A stretch of 64,000 bases of DNA from Agelas oroides (taxonomy: Eukaryota > Porifera > Demospongiae > Agelasida > Agelasidae), in contig OX422200.1 in assembly GCA_949130485.1 (NCBI GenBank), positions 4,882,274 through 4,946,273 on the forward strand, given 5' to 3'. Shown here one piece after another: positions 1-10,800 of the stretch. Positions within the stretch are counted from its first letter, which is position 1, and every line of letters begins with the position of its first letter. A program made the position numbers and the translations under genes. The notes beneath the pieces are model-generated. The model had not been told where the DNA came from. It saw only the letters and a list, made by a program, of their open reading frames with translations, and searched no databases.

Positions 1-255
1 GTACTGCAGTCCCAAAACGTGCTAAAGCCCCACTCCAGAAAATTGTTGTACTTGTACAGTACCTCCTGAGTATTACAGTGCTGCAGCCCTGCCTCCATAA
101 TACTGAAACCATCGAACACCGCCCTTTATTGGGGCATAGCGTCCACATTCACTGATCTATAAAGCTCAAATTTGGGGTGCACGTAGCAGTTGCATCAACC
201 TACCTACTGGATCAGAAACAAGGGCCGTTGTTACTCCCATTCGTGCTATGCAGCC

Positions 256-299
256 GTCCGATAATGTGGGGTGTCCGATAATGTGGGGTGTCCGATAAT
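256..299. repeat. 17-bp tandem repeat, about 2.6 copies
   Basis: The unit gtccgataatgtggggt is repeated head to tail two and a half times. No function is visible. Confidence 0.8.
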
Positions 300-439
300 T
301 GATTGGTTACTCTATATAATGAGACACAATCTAAAACAAGGTGTTTTGAGTGGAGAGCTACTTGTCATTGTGTAGTCTGCATACAAGGTGAACATAGCCT
401 CACAAGTAAAACACAGAAATGAAGGCGTCTGCATGCAGT

Positions 440-591
440 ACAAGGGGTTCACTAAGTTCACCAACTCCATGTGGTGACATCACAATTTGTAATGTTTATT
501 TCTTGCGCATTGCGCGCGCGGATCGAAGATGGAACTGGATCCAGACATGTTAATTGGACCCGAAGAAGCTCAGTATAAAGTCCCTTGTGAG
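440..591 (+). repeat. Left copy of an inverted duplicated segment (partner at 2484-2575)
   Basis: The stretch beginning gggttcactaagttcacc and running through atggaactggatccagac recurs in reverse orientation at about 2484-2575, with scattered differences between. The two copies face each other about 1.9 kb apart. Because the left copy contains the start of a possible coding exon, this may be a duplicated promoter and first exon rather than a transposon end. Confidence 0.65.
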
Positions 592-1335
592 GTAAACTTT
601 CACTTACAGCTCCTATAGTTTTACGGGTCGTAGTTTTATACTTACAGTAACTCTGTGAACTAAATTCAGCATAATTTCTGAACCTGAAGAGCTTCAGTAC
701 TTTTCTCATGCCTTTTTTGTAGCTTGTGAGTGCAACAGCTAGCTCAGTAACATGCTGTGTGACTTACTAGCCTAGCTTTTCACGCTCAGGTCTAGCTTCA
801 CCAGTCTATACTAGTGATCATGAGCCATGTGCAGATTTTTTATAGTAAGTTCTAGTTTGCATGTGATGACCTAAATGTTTACTACAATCTGAGTACAAGA
901 ACACATTTTGTGTGAGCATGTTGGGGTACGGTTTCACTTGACTGCATTATTTAAGATACTAAAAACTTGCCCCTCAGCAAGTCATGCAAAACAGTTGCTG
1001 GAAGGCATGCAGCAAAACAAAACACAAGAAAAATCACAGAGTCTGTATTGTGTCCAAAGATGTGCAACATTTTAACAAGATACTGAACTCTAGCGTACAT
1101 ACACTATTTTCAGAGAAAACTGCTCTTGCAAACTGAATCATGCACAGTGCAATCTGTTGAAGTGTACTCCCAAAGTAGTCTCATTGCCATACTCTCACAA
1201 ATGTCTCATGTTCTGAGGGACATGTCTTGTCGTGTAATGGTTGCTTACTACACAAAGAATGTCATAATTGCATTTAAAATCTTGATCTCAAAATGCCGAC
1301 AGTTTAGTACTGAAGAACTTTTACATCTTCTTTAA
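529..1335 (+). CDS. Candidate small two-exon gene, unrecognised product
   Basis: An ATG at 529 opens 21 codons (starting MELDPDML) that end at a plausible donor, GAG|gtaaac, at 591. After an acceptor (ttttcag) at 1113, an open phase-0 reading continues for 73 codons to a TAA at 1333-1335, giving a 94-residue protein if both exons are real. No known domain, signal peptide or membrane span is visible. An inverted copy of the first-exon region lies at about 2484-2575, where the reading frame closes after seven codons. The two exons may instead belong to a larger gene, or the match of phases may be chance. I do not recognise the product. Confidence 0.28.
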
Positions 1336-1455
1336 TTTTACCTTGCTCCTCCCTATCACAAAAGCCTCTCTGCCCCCAGTTTCCATGACAATGTTCTCGT
1401 TTGGGGTACAGTGTGTGTCAAATTGCTCCACAGACGTTTAAACTAGCATAAGCCT

Positions 1456-1689
1456 TAGCTTCATTCCCAGCCTCCCCCGTTTTTACCTTCCATTTGCATT
1501 CACAATAATACACGGTAGCGGAAGACCAGCGTTCACAATAATACACGGGAGCGGAAGACCAGCTGGTCTTCCACTCCCGTGTATTATTGTGAACACAAAC
1601 GGAATGTAAAAACACTGGTCTTCCGCTCCCGTGTATTATTGTGAACGCAAATGGAAGGTAAAAATGGGGAAGGCCTGGGAACGAGGCTA
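1456..1689. mobile_element. Palindromic MITE, GCCTCGTTCCCAGG family
   Basis: The two halves are inverted copies. The left end reads tagcttcattcccag and the right end ctgggaacgaggcta, with nested arms carrying accagcgttcacaataata and its complement. TA is found at both borders, as in the other members of this family in the window. It codes for nothing. Confidence 0.8.
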
Positions 1690-1926
1690 CATAAGCCTGA
1701 TGCTAAGACACTTATCCTGGTTTGTATCCAACTTTAATATGCTGCTTGCAGTTTCTGCTCTGGAAACAGCAAGCAACCAACGATGGGTACATGACTACAT
1801 GGCCTAACTCATTTCCGGGCTCCACTAATAAGCTTGCAATCAATCAAGTGAAGATACACTGAGAGTCTGGGAAGGAGGCTACACTTTGTCATAGCAACCC
1901 GCAGGAATCCTGGGACCTTAGTCTTA

Positions 1927-2159
1927 CAAGGGGTAGTCACTTATATGTCCCATGTAGAAGCATTTGCAACCGGGATCAAAATTGAATCAAGTGATCAAAG
2001 CCCTTTTTGGGGGCTGATCAAGGTGACCTCTGAACTGCTCAAATCAATGGATCAAGAACACAGAAGGGAACGATCAAGCAATTAAGCACACTTTTTGCCA
2101 ATCAAAAACCTTGATCCCAGTCGCAAACGCTTGAACACACGGCATGTGACTACCCCTTG
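1927..2159. mobile_element. MITE, CAAGGGGTAGTCAC family, copy 1
   Basis: This 233-bp element starts caaggggtagtcacttatat and ends in the inverted gtgactaccccttg. It is flanked by an exact 6-bp direct repeat, gtctta (1921-1926 and 2160-2165). A second member is at 8186-8449. It has no coding capacity. The 6-bp duplication narrows the superfamily but does not fix it. Confidence 0.9.
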
Positions 2160-2165
2160 GTCTTA

Positions 2166-4795
2166 GTAGGAAAGTCTTTGTTTTAGTAGGTAACAGGTTA
2201 GCTCACAAGCTAGGGACGAACTTGATCACAGTATTCAATATTAAAATACTGACTGAACCTGTTGGGGGTTTTTACACGAGTCCAGTATTAACTACATAAT
2301 TTTCTTGCTATAAAATTAAGTTGCACAATCTCTTTGAATACAATACAGACTACCTGATGTCTTGTTCAACTGGTGTTTTGTTGCTGCATGCCCTCCAGCA
2401 ACTCAAACTCGACTCGAGGATCTGGGAGCTATTTACCCTTCGCAGAGAGGTGCGGCTTGCGAGACTAATGTGCTACATGTCTGGATCCAGTTCCATGGCG
2501 CTCTGCGCACATTACAGTTTATGACGTCACCACATGGAGTTGGGTGAACTTAGTGAACCCGGTACCCCGCAGTACAATCGCCAGCGTGCAAACTTCCGGG
2601 ATTTTAATTTCAGAGGCGTGGTCACTTCCTGGTTACCGCTCACTATGACAGCATGCTAGGAGTATACAGAACTCACAGCTGTTCACAGAGGCCTTCCAAA
2701 GACTCCTTGCTGACATAGTGAGCGATATCTAACGCTGTCAACGTCGATAAGGCGACTGCCTCCTGCGTCGTTTGAATGAAACAACGTCGTGGCAGCGTAA
2801 AACTTAGCGCTACAGTAGAGGCTATACTTGAAATATCATACCGGGAGCTTGAGTCTAGCTAGATATTAGTGAACAGCCTTTCAGTGCCGATCTGTAGTTT
2901 CAGCGACGAACAACAACGGCCGTGTCAGTGCTTATAACGCTAAGTATGGGACTGCGTGGGCAATAATTCGATCATCAAAACCACACATAAAACCACACAT
3001 AGTACGTCATGGGGCACGTGATCAGATCGTCCAGGCTCTCTCCCCGCTTTTCGGCATGGGGAGGAGCCTGGGTATGAGGCTAAGTCCACATTTCTAGCGA
3101 TGTTTTTCCTCTTGTCGAAGATAGCGAAAGGAAAAGATACGCTGTTTCAAGGTAAGCAGGGATGTATATGTAAGAAAATATATCTAATCTTGACTGAAAA
3201 CGGCATGCAAAGAAGAAATCGTGTGTAACTGACAAGTAATGAACCGTCGAATGGGAAGTTGAGGGGGTTATCAGCTTCCTTGCAGTAGGAACACGGGTGT
3301 TGGTGCTATTAACAGTTAGCTATGGGACTACTAAACTAGCAGAACAAGTTTTAAGTTTGTGGGTGGAGGTTAATGGAAATGGCACTAGGTTTTATAGCCC
3401 TGAGTCAGGTGACCTTTCTGTAGGATGTGCACATATGGATGTGCATAAAGCATTGACAATATGTTTCTAACTCAAGATCATTTTCTTAACCAAATTCATG
3501 TCCCATACTCCACTCTAGAGGAATATTCAAGTATCTTAGATCATCATCAAGCTTACTCATTGATCTTTCTGCATCATCGTCTGATCTACTTTAAAATTTG
3601 TCACTGTTTCATACCTGTTTGTTGGTTCTCTGGACAATGTATAAGCATCATATATATTGCAGCCCTCATTGAGTGGGCATTTATTGGATCCCAGAGCACA
3701 GAGCCTTGGCCTCGTCTGCCATCATTCAGTCCCTGTATCTGGGCTGCACTTCTCGTACAGTGCTAACCAGACAAAGGAACTCGTACCAGAGACTTGCCCA
3801 GCAACAAGGGAATCCCGACATCAGTTAGGACCAGTGTTAGCTGCATGGAGATGGAGAATCTGATGCTTGAGATATATCAAGTTGAGATACTGGACCTGCT
3901 GCACAGTAGAAGTGGCAACGACTAAAACCGGGTGTTGCAATGGGATGGGTCCAGGTCATTGTGATGTGTTACCAATCACAATTTCTAGCTTCATCCCTTC
4001 TCAGTGTGCCTACGAGCCCAGTGTAGGTACAAGAACAAGCAGCTAATACTTTGTTAACACAAAAATGCACCACTACACTGTCGATGAAATTTAGTATTTC
4101 TGCCACCGGATATCACCCCTTTCAGTGCCAGGTACACATACATCTTGTATGTTAGATTTGAACATTTTTTAAGCAGTGTTGACCCTTTCCTCCATGTTTC
4201 TATTTCATTATAAGAAGTGTGCACTTTTGACTACTATTCTTACAGAGTGCATTGCATAATTTTCAGATGGGCCTGGACACATAGCTCGAGCTGCGATGGT
4301 GACAATTGGATGCTACCTGAGCTATATCTGAGTGGATTACAGCCTCTGCTCATTTTCTGTCCTTCCTGTGAAGTGCTGAACAGTACTTACAGACTCAGTC
4401 ATATACAGAATACACTTCAGGGCTTCTGTGTAGGCTTATCTTTTATGCAGCATTACATTTTCCAATTCCCGCATGCATCTACTTTGAGACACTGTTTACA
4501 TCATTTACTGTACTGGAACACAGAAACTTTTGTGAAGCCTAAGTACAGTATTCTCCTTTCTTCGATAAAATATATGCAATGGCTGTCCTGGTGCTGGTTA
4601 ATAGAAATGTCAAATGGCACCAACTTTGATGAAGAAGATGTAAATTGTCAGTCAAATCCAGTTGTTAGGTCATATCTTTGGTTCTGAGTATGCTACAAAC
4701 TTCGCGCTTGGACCGTTGCGTAGCGTTACTCCAGCTGAGCTTGCACACCAGAGCTTACGGAAATCACTCCAGTACGTCCCGAGTTATAACCTTTT
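2166..4795. other. No supported gene; scattered short open frames
   Basis: This stretch holds the right half of the inverted duplication (about 2484-2575) and a partial GCCTCG-type palindrome near 3029-3083. A short ATG frame ends at a donor-like site (3100-3151). Several open frames of 60-156 codons are present, none with a recognisable domain or coherent splice pattern. I see no supported gene. Confidence 0.5.
2484..2575 (-). repeat. Right copy of the inverted duplicated segment
   Basis: Read on the minus strand this matches 440-550, including atggaactggatccagacat, but the frame then hits a TAG. See the left copy. Confidence 0.65.
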
Positions 4796-7487
4796 ATGTA
4801 CGGTCCAGAGGAGGTTGGACACGCTTACGGACGTGCACGGAACTCCGTGTCACGTATGGTTAGTAAACATTGCAAGATCAGCGTGGCGACGGCTCTCGAA
4901 GTGCGTTTTTGTACCTGTCCTGTCGCGGGAACTAAAACCTGTAGGAGCATCATACTCGGTTCGCGGATAGTTGAGATGGGACCCTACTGTTCCTGTGTAT
5001 CTGTGGCGCTGGGGAGTCAAAACCTCGCAGCAAGAGCGAGTTAAACCCGGAGCGTGATTAACATGACCTGGAGGACGGTACTTTGAACAGTTGTAGCTCC
5101 ATAACGCAACGGGCTATGAAGCTCGGACTTGCGTTGGATGAAAGTAGAAAGACGGCTGATTCCAGTGATGTGCATTTGTGGGGGTGACACCCCCATTGGT
5201 TTTGGAGCTACAGAGCTTTGAAAGTTGACAAGATTTGGGAAGTGTGAAAATAGGCTACAATTTAGGAGCTCATATCTTCCGGTCAGATCATGCTATTGTG
5301 ACAGAACTTGCACCAAAATGAAGCCCTTTCCATGTACTTTCTGATGATCCCACATTGTTGGTGACACCCCATACAGATTTGGAGTAATCCAGCTTTGAAG
5401 TTGACTATAATTGTGAAAGACATAAATCTGGATAAAATTCAATCACCCATATCTCCTCAACAAAGAAGACAGTGGTGATGGGACTCACACCAAAATGATG
5501 CACATTCTATATACTTTCTGATGATATCCATATTGTTGGTGACATCCCATACAAATTTGGAGCTATACGGCTTTGAAGTCAACTATGTTTGCGCAATATC
5601 AAAATATGTGATAAATAGGAGCCCATATCTTCCCGTCAGATTATGCTATCGTGACAGAACTTGAAGCCCTTTCCATGTACTTTGTGATGATCTCCACACT
5701 GTTGGTGACACCCCATACAGATTTGGAGTAATCCAGCTTTGAAGTTGACTATAATTGTGAAAGACATAAAAATCTGGATAAAATTCAATTACCCGTATCT
5801 CCTCAACAAAGAATTCGAAGACAGTGGTGATGGGACTCACACCAAAATGATGCATATTCTGTGTACTTTCTGGTAATATCAACATTGTTGGTGACACCCC
5901 ATGAAGGTTTAGAGCTTTGAGGTCAACCGTGATAGCGCAATATCCGAATAGGGATAAAATTTAACCACCTGATGGTGTATATCTTCTGAAAAAGAGACAG
6001 AAGTGATGGGACTCACACCAGATGGCTAAGAAGTCAACTATGTTTGTGAAAACAACATCTTAGCCATAGGCTATGGAGTGAGACTACCAATATCATTGAG
6101 GAACGTGCATGCATGATGCATGAGACTTAACCTAATCTACGAATTTCTATGTGCCAGAATGCATTTATGTGTAAACCTACTGCAATCAAACATGAAATGA
6201 CCTCATTCATAGGCCTTCCCTGCCTCCAGCATATTACCACAGGCCTTCTCCATTTGGAAATGACTAAACGTTTGATGTAGAGAAGGCATGAGAATGAGAG
6301 GCTATTAATAGAGTGTTGCCATTGAAGTGGAATCATAAAGCATAATTATATCACTTTCACATTTTTGGCTATACTTGAGTAGATAATACTTTCAAAACAA
6401 AGGTCCAAAAATAAATGGGACATCACCACTATGAGTAGGTATCACCGAAAGTACATAGAATGTGCATCTTTTGTGTAAGTCCCATCACTGTCCTCAGAGA
6501 TGTTTATTTTTATCAGCATGATTTCTGAGCAAGATGGCTTCAAATTTCTATGATATGTCACAGAAAATCTGAATATCATCAGAAGGTATACAGAATGTGC
6601 TTCATTTTGGTGAGAGTCCCATCACCACTGTCTTCTTTGCTGAGCAGACACAGGTGATTGAGTTTTACCCATATTTTGATATTGCACGAACATAGTTGAC
6701 TTCAAAGCCGTATAGCTCCAAATTTGTATGGGATGTCACCAACAATATGGATATCATCAGAAAGTATATAGAATGTGCATCATTTTGGTGTGAGTCCCAT
6801 CACCACTGTCTTCTTTGTTGAGGAGATATGGGTGATTGAATTTTATCCAGATTTACGTCTCACAATTATAGTCAACTTCAAAGCTGGATTACTCCAAATC
6901 TGTATGGGGTGTCACCAACAATGTGGAGATCATCAGAAAGTACATGGAAAGGGCTTCATTCTGGTGCAAGTTCTGTCACAATAGCATGATCTGACCGGAA
7001 GATATGAGCTCCTAAATTGTAGCCTATTTTCACACTTCCCAAATCTTGTCAACTTTCAAAGCTCTGTAGCTCCAAAACCAATGGGGGTGTCACCCCCACA
7101 AATGCACATCACTGGAATCAGCCGTCTTTCTACTTTCATCCAACGCAAGTCCGAGCTTCATAGCCCGTTGCGTTATGGAGCTACAACTGTTCAAAGTACC
7201 GTCCTCCAGGTCATGTTAATCACGCTCCGGGTTTAACTCGCTCTTGCTGCGAGGTTTTGACTCCCCAGCGCCACAGATACACAGGAACAGTAGGGTCCCA
7301 TCTCAACTATCCGCGAACCGAGTATGATGCTCCTACAGGTTTTAGTTCCCGCGACAGGACAGGTACAAAAACGCACTTCGAGAGCCGTCGCCACGCTGAT
7401 CTTGCAATGTTTACTAACCATACGTGACACGGAGTTCCGTGCACGTCCGTAAGCGTGTCCAACCTCCTCTGTGTACGGTCCGTGCAT
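4796..7487. mobile_element. Foldback element with arms of about 0.8 kb
   Basis: The segment 4796 to about 5610 is repeated nearly identically in reverse at about 6680-7487. For example, gaggaggttggacacgctta near the left end has its complement near the right end. The loop and inner arms are built from diverged tandem monomers of about 180 bp (key words: ccatacagatttggagtaat, gtggtgatgggactcacacc), arranged as alternating types with a period of about 355 bp from 5280 to 6030. The open frames in the arms (82-88 codons) are mirror copies of each other with no domain, so they are probably not genes. The element ends about 400 bp upstream of the CLP1 start. It could be a non-autonomous DNA transposon with long inverted repeats, or an inverted satellite block. 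Confidence 0.85.
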
Positions 7488-7780
7488 TATTTCCGGCATG
7501 AGCCATTCCGCATACTCTCAGGTAACGTTCCGAGTTACGTGGTAAATAAATTTGTATGGGCACGTATATCCGTATGGACTTCCGGTACGCTGGCGATTGG
7601 ACTGCATGGAGGTCTCTGTACAGCTTATTCCCCCCTCCAATGCTTCCACAGCTATCAGCATACATACCTTATTCATTATTTAATACCATGCTAATCTCAT
7701 ACTTCTTGCCTTGACACTCTCCATACTCTCTTCGAATGCGCTAAGTGAAATTGCGTGGAGAGAGGGTTAAGATACTTTCT

Positions 7781-7793
7781 GTTGCCTAGCAAC
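7781..7793. promoter_or_regulatory. RFX-type X-box upstream of CLP1
   Basis: The sequence gttgcctagcaac is a near-palindrome matching the X-box bound by RFX transcription factors. It lies about 100 bp before the proposed CLP1 start codon, where a core promoter is expected. RFX binding is inferred from the motif alone. Confidence 0.5.
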
Positions 7794-7890
7794 GCAATTT
7801 CAGTTTCGTGTGCATAAACGGAGCAAGGTCAAAGTTCACTGGTCCTGTCTCTAGCGACTAGGCTATAGCCGCCAGTAGTTTTGAGCCGAG

Positions 7891-10800
7891 ATGTCAACAG
7901 AGGTATGCCACTGGTATACTGTATTCAGTATTTTCCATCTCAGTGGTATTACAGTAATTTTCTCGCTACTGAACTGTAATAGCAGCGTAGTGCAGCGGCC
8001 AAACACACCTCGGCGTGGGGGTTGTTTGGTAGCAGGTTGGCTTGGTCTGGCCATGGTCTGGTGAATCCAGACTCGAGATAGGCTTCGCCAGACTAGTCAT
8101 ATAATTAACTATTACCAAATAACCGTTTACTCTATTATCTGTGGCCGTCTGCAATCACTGGTCTAGACCAGTGGACTGGACTGGTCAAGGGGTAGTCACT
8201 TATATGTTCCGTGTAGAAGCGTTTGCGACCGGGATCAAAATTGAATCAAGGGATCAAGGTGGCCTCTGAGCTGCTAGAATCAACGGCTCAAGAACATGTG
8301 GCTGCAATTTGACCTTTGACCCTGAAAATCAAACGATCAAGAGCCTCAGAAGGGACCGATCAGGGGATCAAGCACACTTTTTGCCGATCAAACATTTTGA
8401 TTGCGGTCGCAAACGCTTCAACAGGTGACATATAAGTGACTACCCCTTGACTGGTGGACTGACCCTGAAAATAATTTTTATGCTTTCTAACAAGACTCAC
8501 TGTTCATTACTCTCAGTTACTTAGATAGTCAGATTTGGTTCGAAAGTTCACAATGGCTGACTGCACATCTATGAGTTCTTGCTGTGTATGAGCCTCTCAT
8601 TTCATTGTTAGTGCTTTCTAGCTGTAGTCGAATGCGTGTAGCTGCTTTGGAGTTAGTAAATCTGAAGCACTGACCCCATTACATATCCCATAGCCTTAAA
8701 GTAGCTCGCTGGTATGGAAATGCACAGATTTTTTCATTTCTCCATTTTCCTGTTTCCCCAGTTCTTATTTTCTCATTAATTTGATCTATTCTTGCTGTTA
8801 AGCTGGTACCCAGACTACTTTTCACCGATAGTCTGGCGAGCTGGCTATACCGTTTTGGTTCCAAACCACTGTTACATTGCATGCATGAACTGAGTTGAGA
8901 GTTCAAGAATTGAGAGATCCAACGCAGATGAAATTGAATGGCACTATGTTCCAAGAAGCAGCTACGTCTACTGTGTACACTGTAACCTACATAGTGCTGA
9001 GATAAGTGCGGGATCTGGGAACCAGTCCACTTATGTGCATGTTGGACAATGAATAGGTGTCATTACTTGTCATTCATTTTTTTGATGTAATTGTTTTGCT
9101 ACTACTTTTGCAGTCAGGAAATGAGCGCCCCTTCAAAGACTGGGCGCTTGAAAAGGAGAATGAACTTCGACTTGAAGTGGGCAGTGAAAATACAATAGAA
9201 CTTCAGGTATGAAACTTTTTTTTTTGCCTTCAGTATGTGTACATGTACAATGGCTACCTCATAGTCTGTGCCTGTTGTATGCAACGGCAAGAAAGTGTGC
9301 AATTATTACTTGGTATGTAGTTAGTAGTGGTATATTACCGTAATTATTTGAATACTATGTATGATCCAATTTAGCGTAAGAAATTCAATTTCAGGAATTT
9401 ATCATGAATCTAATGCTACGTACCTTGGAGTCTTAATTTATTTACACTAATCCGATTTAGCGTAAGAAGCCAACCTCCAACCTTTGTGGCCTTCCTACCA
9501 GTCTCACAAACAGGTATACTGTCTTCATAGTTTGGCGAATTCTGTGCACAATCCAGGAAAAAACAGCTATACACTAATCTAGCTACGCTGCATTGGTCAG
9601 AGTTCGGCAAGGTATGTACACAATTCGAGGAAAAGCCAGCTGTACACTTACCTAGGTAGCACAGGACACTTGGTACTGCCTTTATCGGTTACAGAGTTCA
9701 TCGAGGTCTGTACACAATTCTAGGAAAAAACAGCTATACACTTATAAGGCTTGCAAAAGCCCGCCTTTGTGTTTTCACGTATAATTTGTGATTCTGTACA
9801 CAATTCTAGCTATACACTTACTTAGCTTACGAACACTGGCCTTCGAGTTTCACGTATTGTGATTCTGCACACAATTCTAGGAAAAACCAGTTATACACTT
9901 ACCTAGCTTACGAGAGCAGGCCTTCGCGTGTTTTCACATATTGTGATTCTTATGCAACGTAATATCTAATTTTATGTAAGAAATTCAATTTCAGGAATTT
10001 ATGATGAATCCAATCTAGTGTAAGGTCACAACTTAATTATTTTTTAAGCTTACGTAGTATTCGAATAATTACGGTAAGCTACAACAGATCTGGATCATGG
10101 CAAGAGTAACTGATGAGATGTTGTGTATTTGCATTCTACGGAGTTACCATATGTTCAAGAGACTAATGCAACACATGCCTTCAGAACTCTGTAGATCCAA
10201 CGTTAAAACGAGGCTGGCTTTTAAATGGGGCCGGCACATATATACTATTTGTATATCTGTTGGTTTAGTAATCCCTTTGCCAACCCTGAATAGCTTTAAA
10301 ATCTATTTCCAAGCCAGTACGCATAGCATCTAACAAGACATGCAAGATTCCTCCACCACAGGGTGTTTTGTCTAGTTTCCTATGCAGAGGGTTTGGATGC
10401 TCCAAAACTCAAAAAAGGCTCATGTGGTTGAGGTATTGACCAGAGCAGTACATATACAAACCATTGAGAAGTGGAATCGAATGGCAGAGAAGAGGTCCTG
10501 GTACTTGTTTTTTCAGCTTCATGTCGTAACATGCTATCAATTTCACCAGGCAGACTTTGCCATCCTATGAGATGGTATTGGGTCTGAGGTTTGTTGACAT
10601 GATGTGGGAAGGCTTATCGGTCAGCATGGCCAGTTCAACATTGCTTGAGACAGACTCAGGGAGGTGTTGTGAGACGGTTTCATAGATGACAGTGATGGCA
10701 GAATTGATGCCTTTCATTGTAGATTCTCACATCTGGTACTGCTTGACAGAAGTGCAAGACATAAAAAAGATTTTGACTACCCTTAAGATACAGGGAAAAA

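Noticed and set aside
3100..3151. ATG frame of 17 codons (MFFLLSKIAKGKDTLFQ) followed by a gtaagc donor
   Set aside because: No second exon with a convincing continuation was found, and no family was recognised.
3660..3930. Possible kinesin or myosin exon (YQVEILDLLHS-like reading)
   Set aside because: The match is a few residues in an open frame with stops around it and no P-loop or switch motifs nearby.
4217..4687. 156-codon open frame on the + strand
   Set aside because: No domain, no splice signals and composition like neighbouring non-coding DNA; probably chance.
7233..7665. Open frames of 83-88 codons mirrored at 4796-5044
   Set aside because: They are the two arms of the foldback element read in opposite directions; no homology to known proteins.
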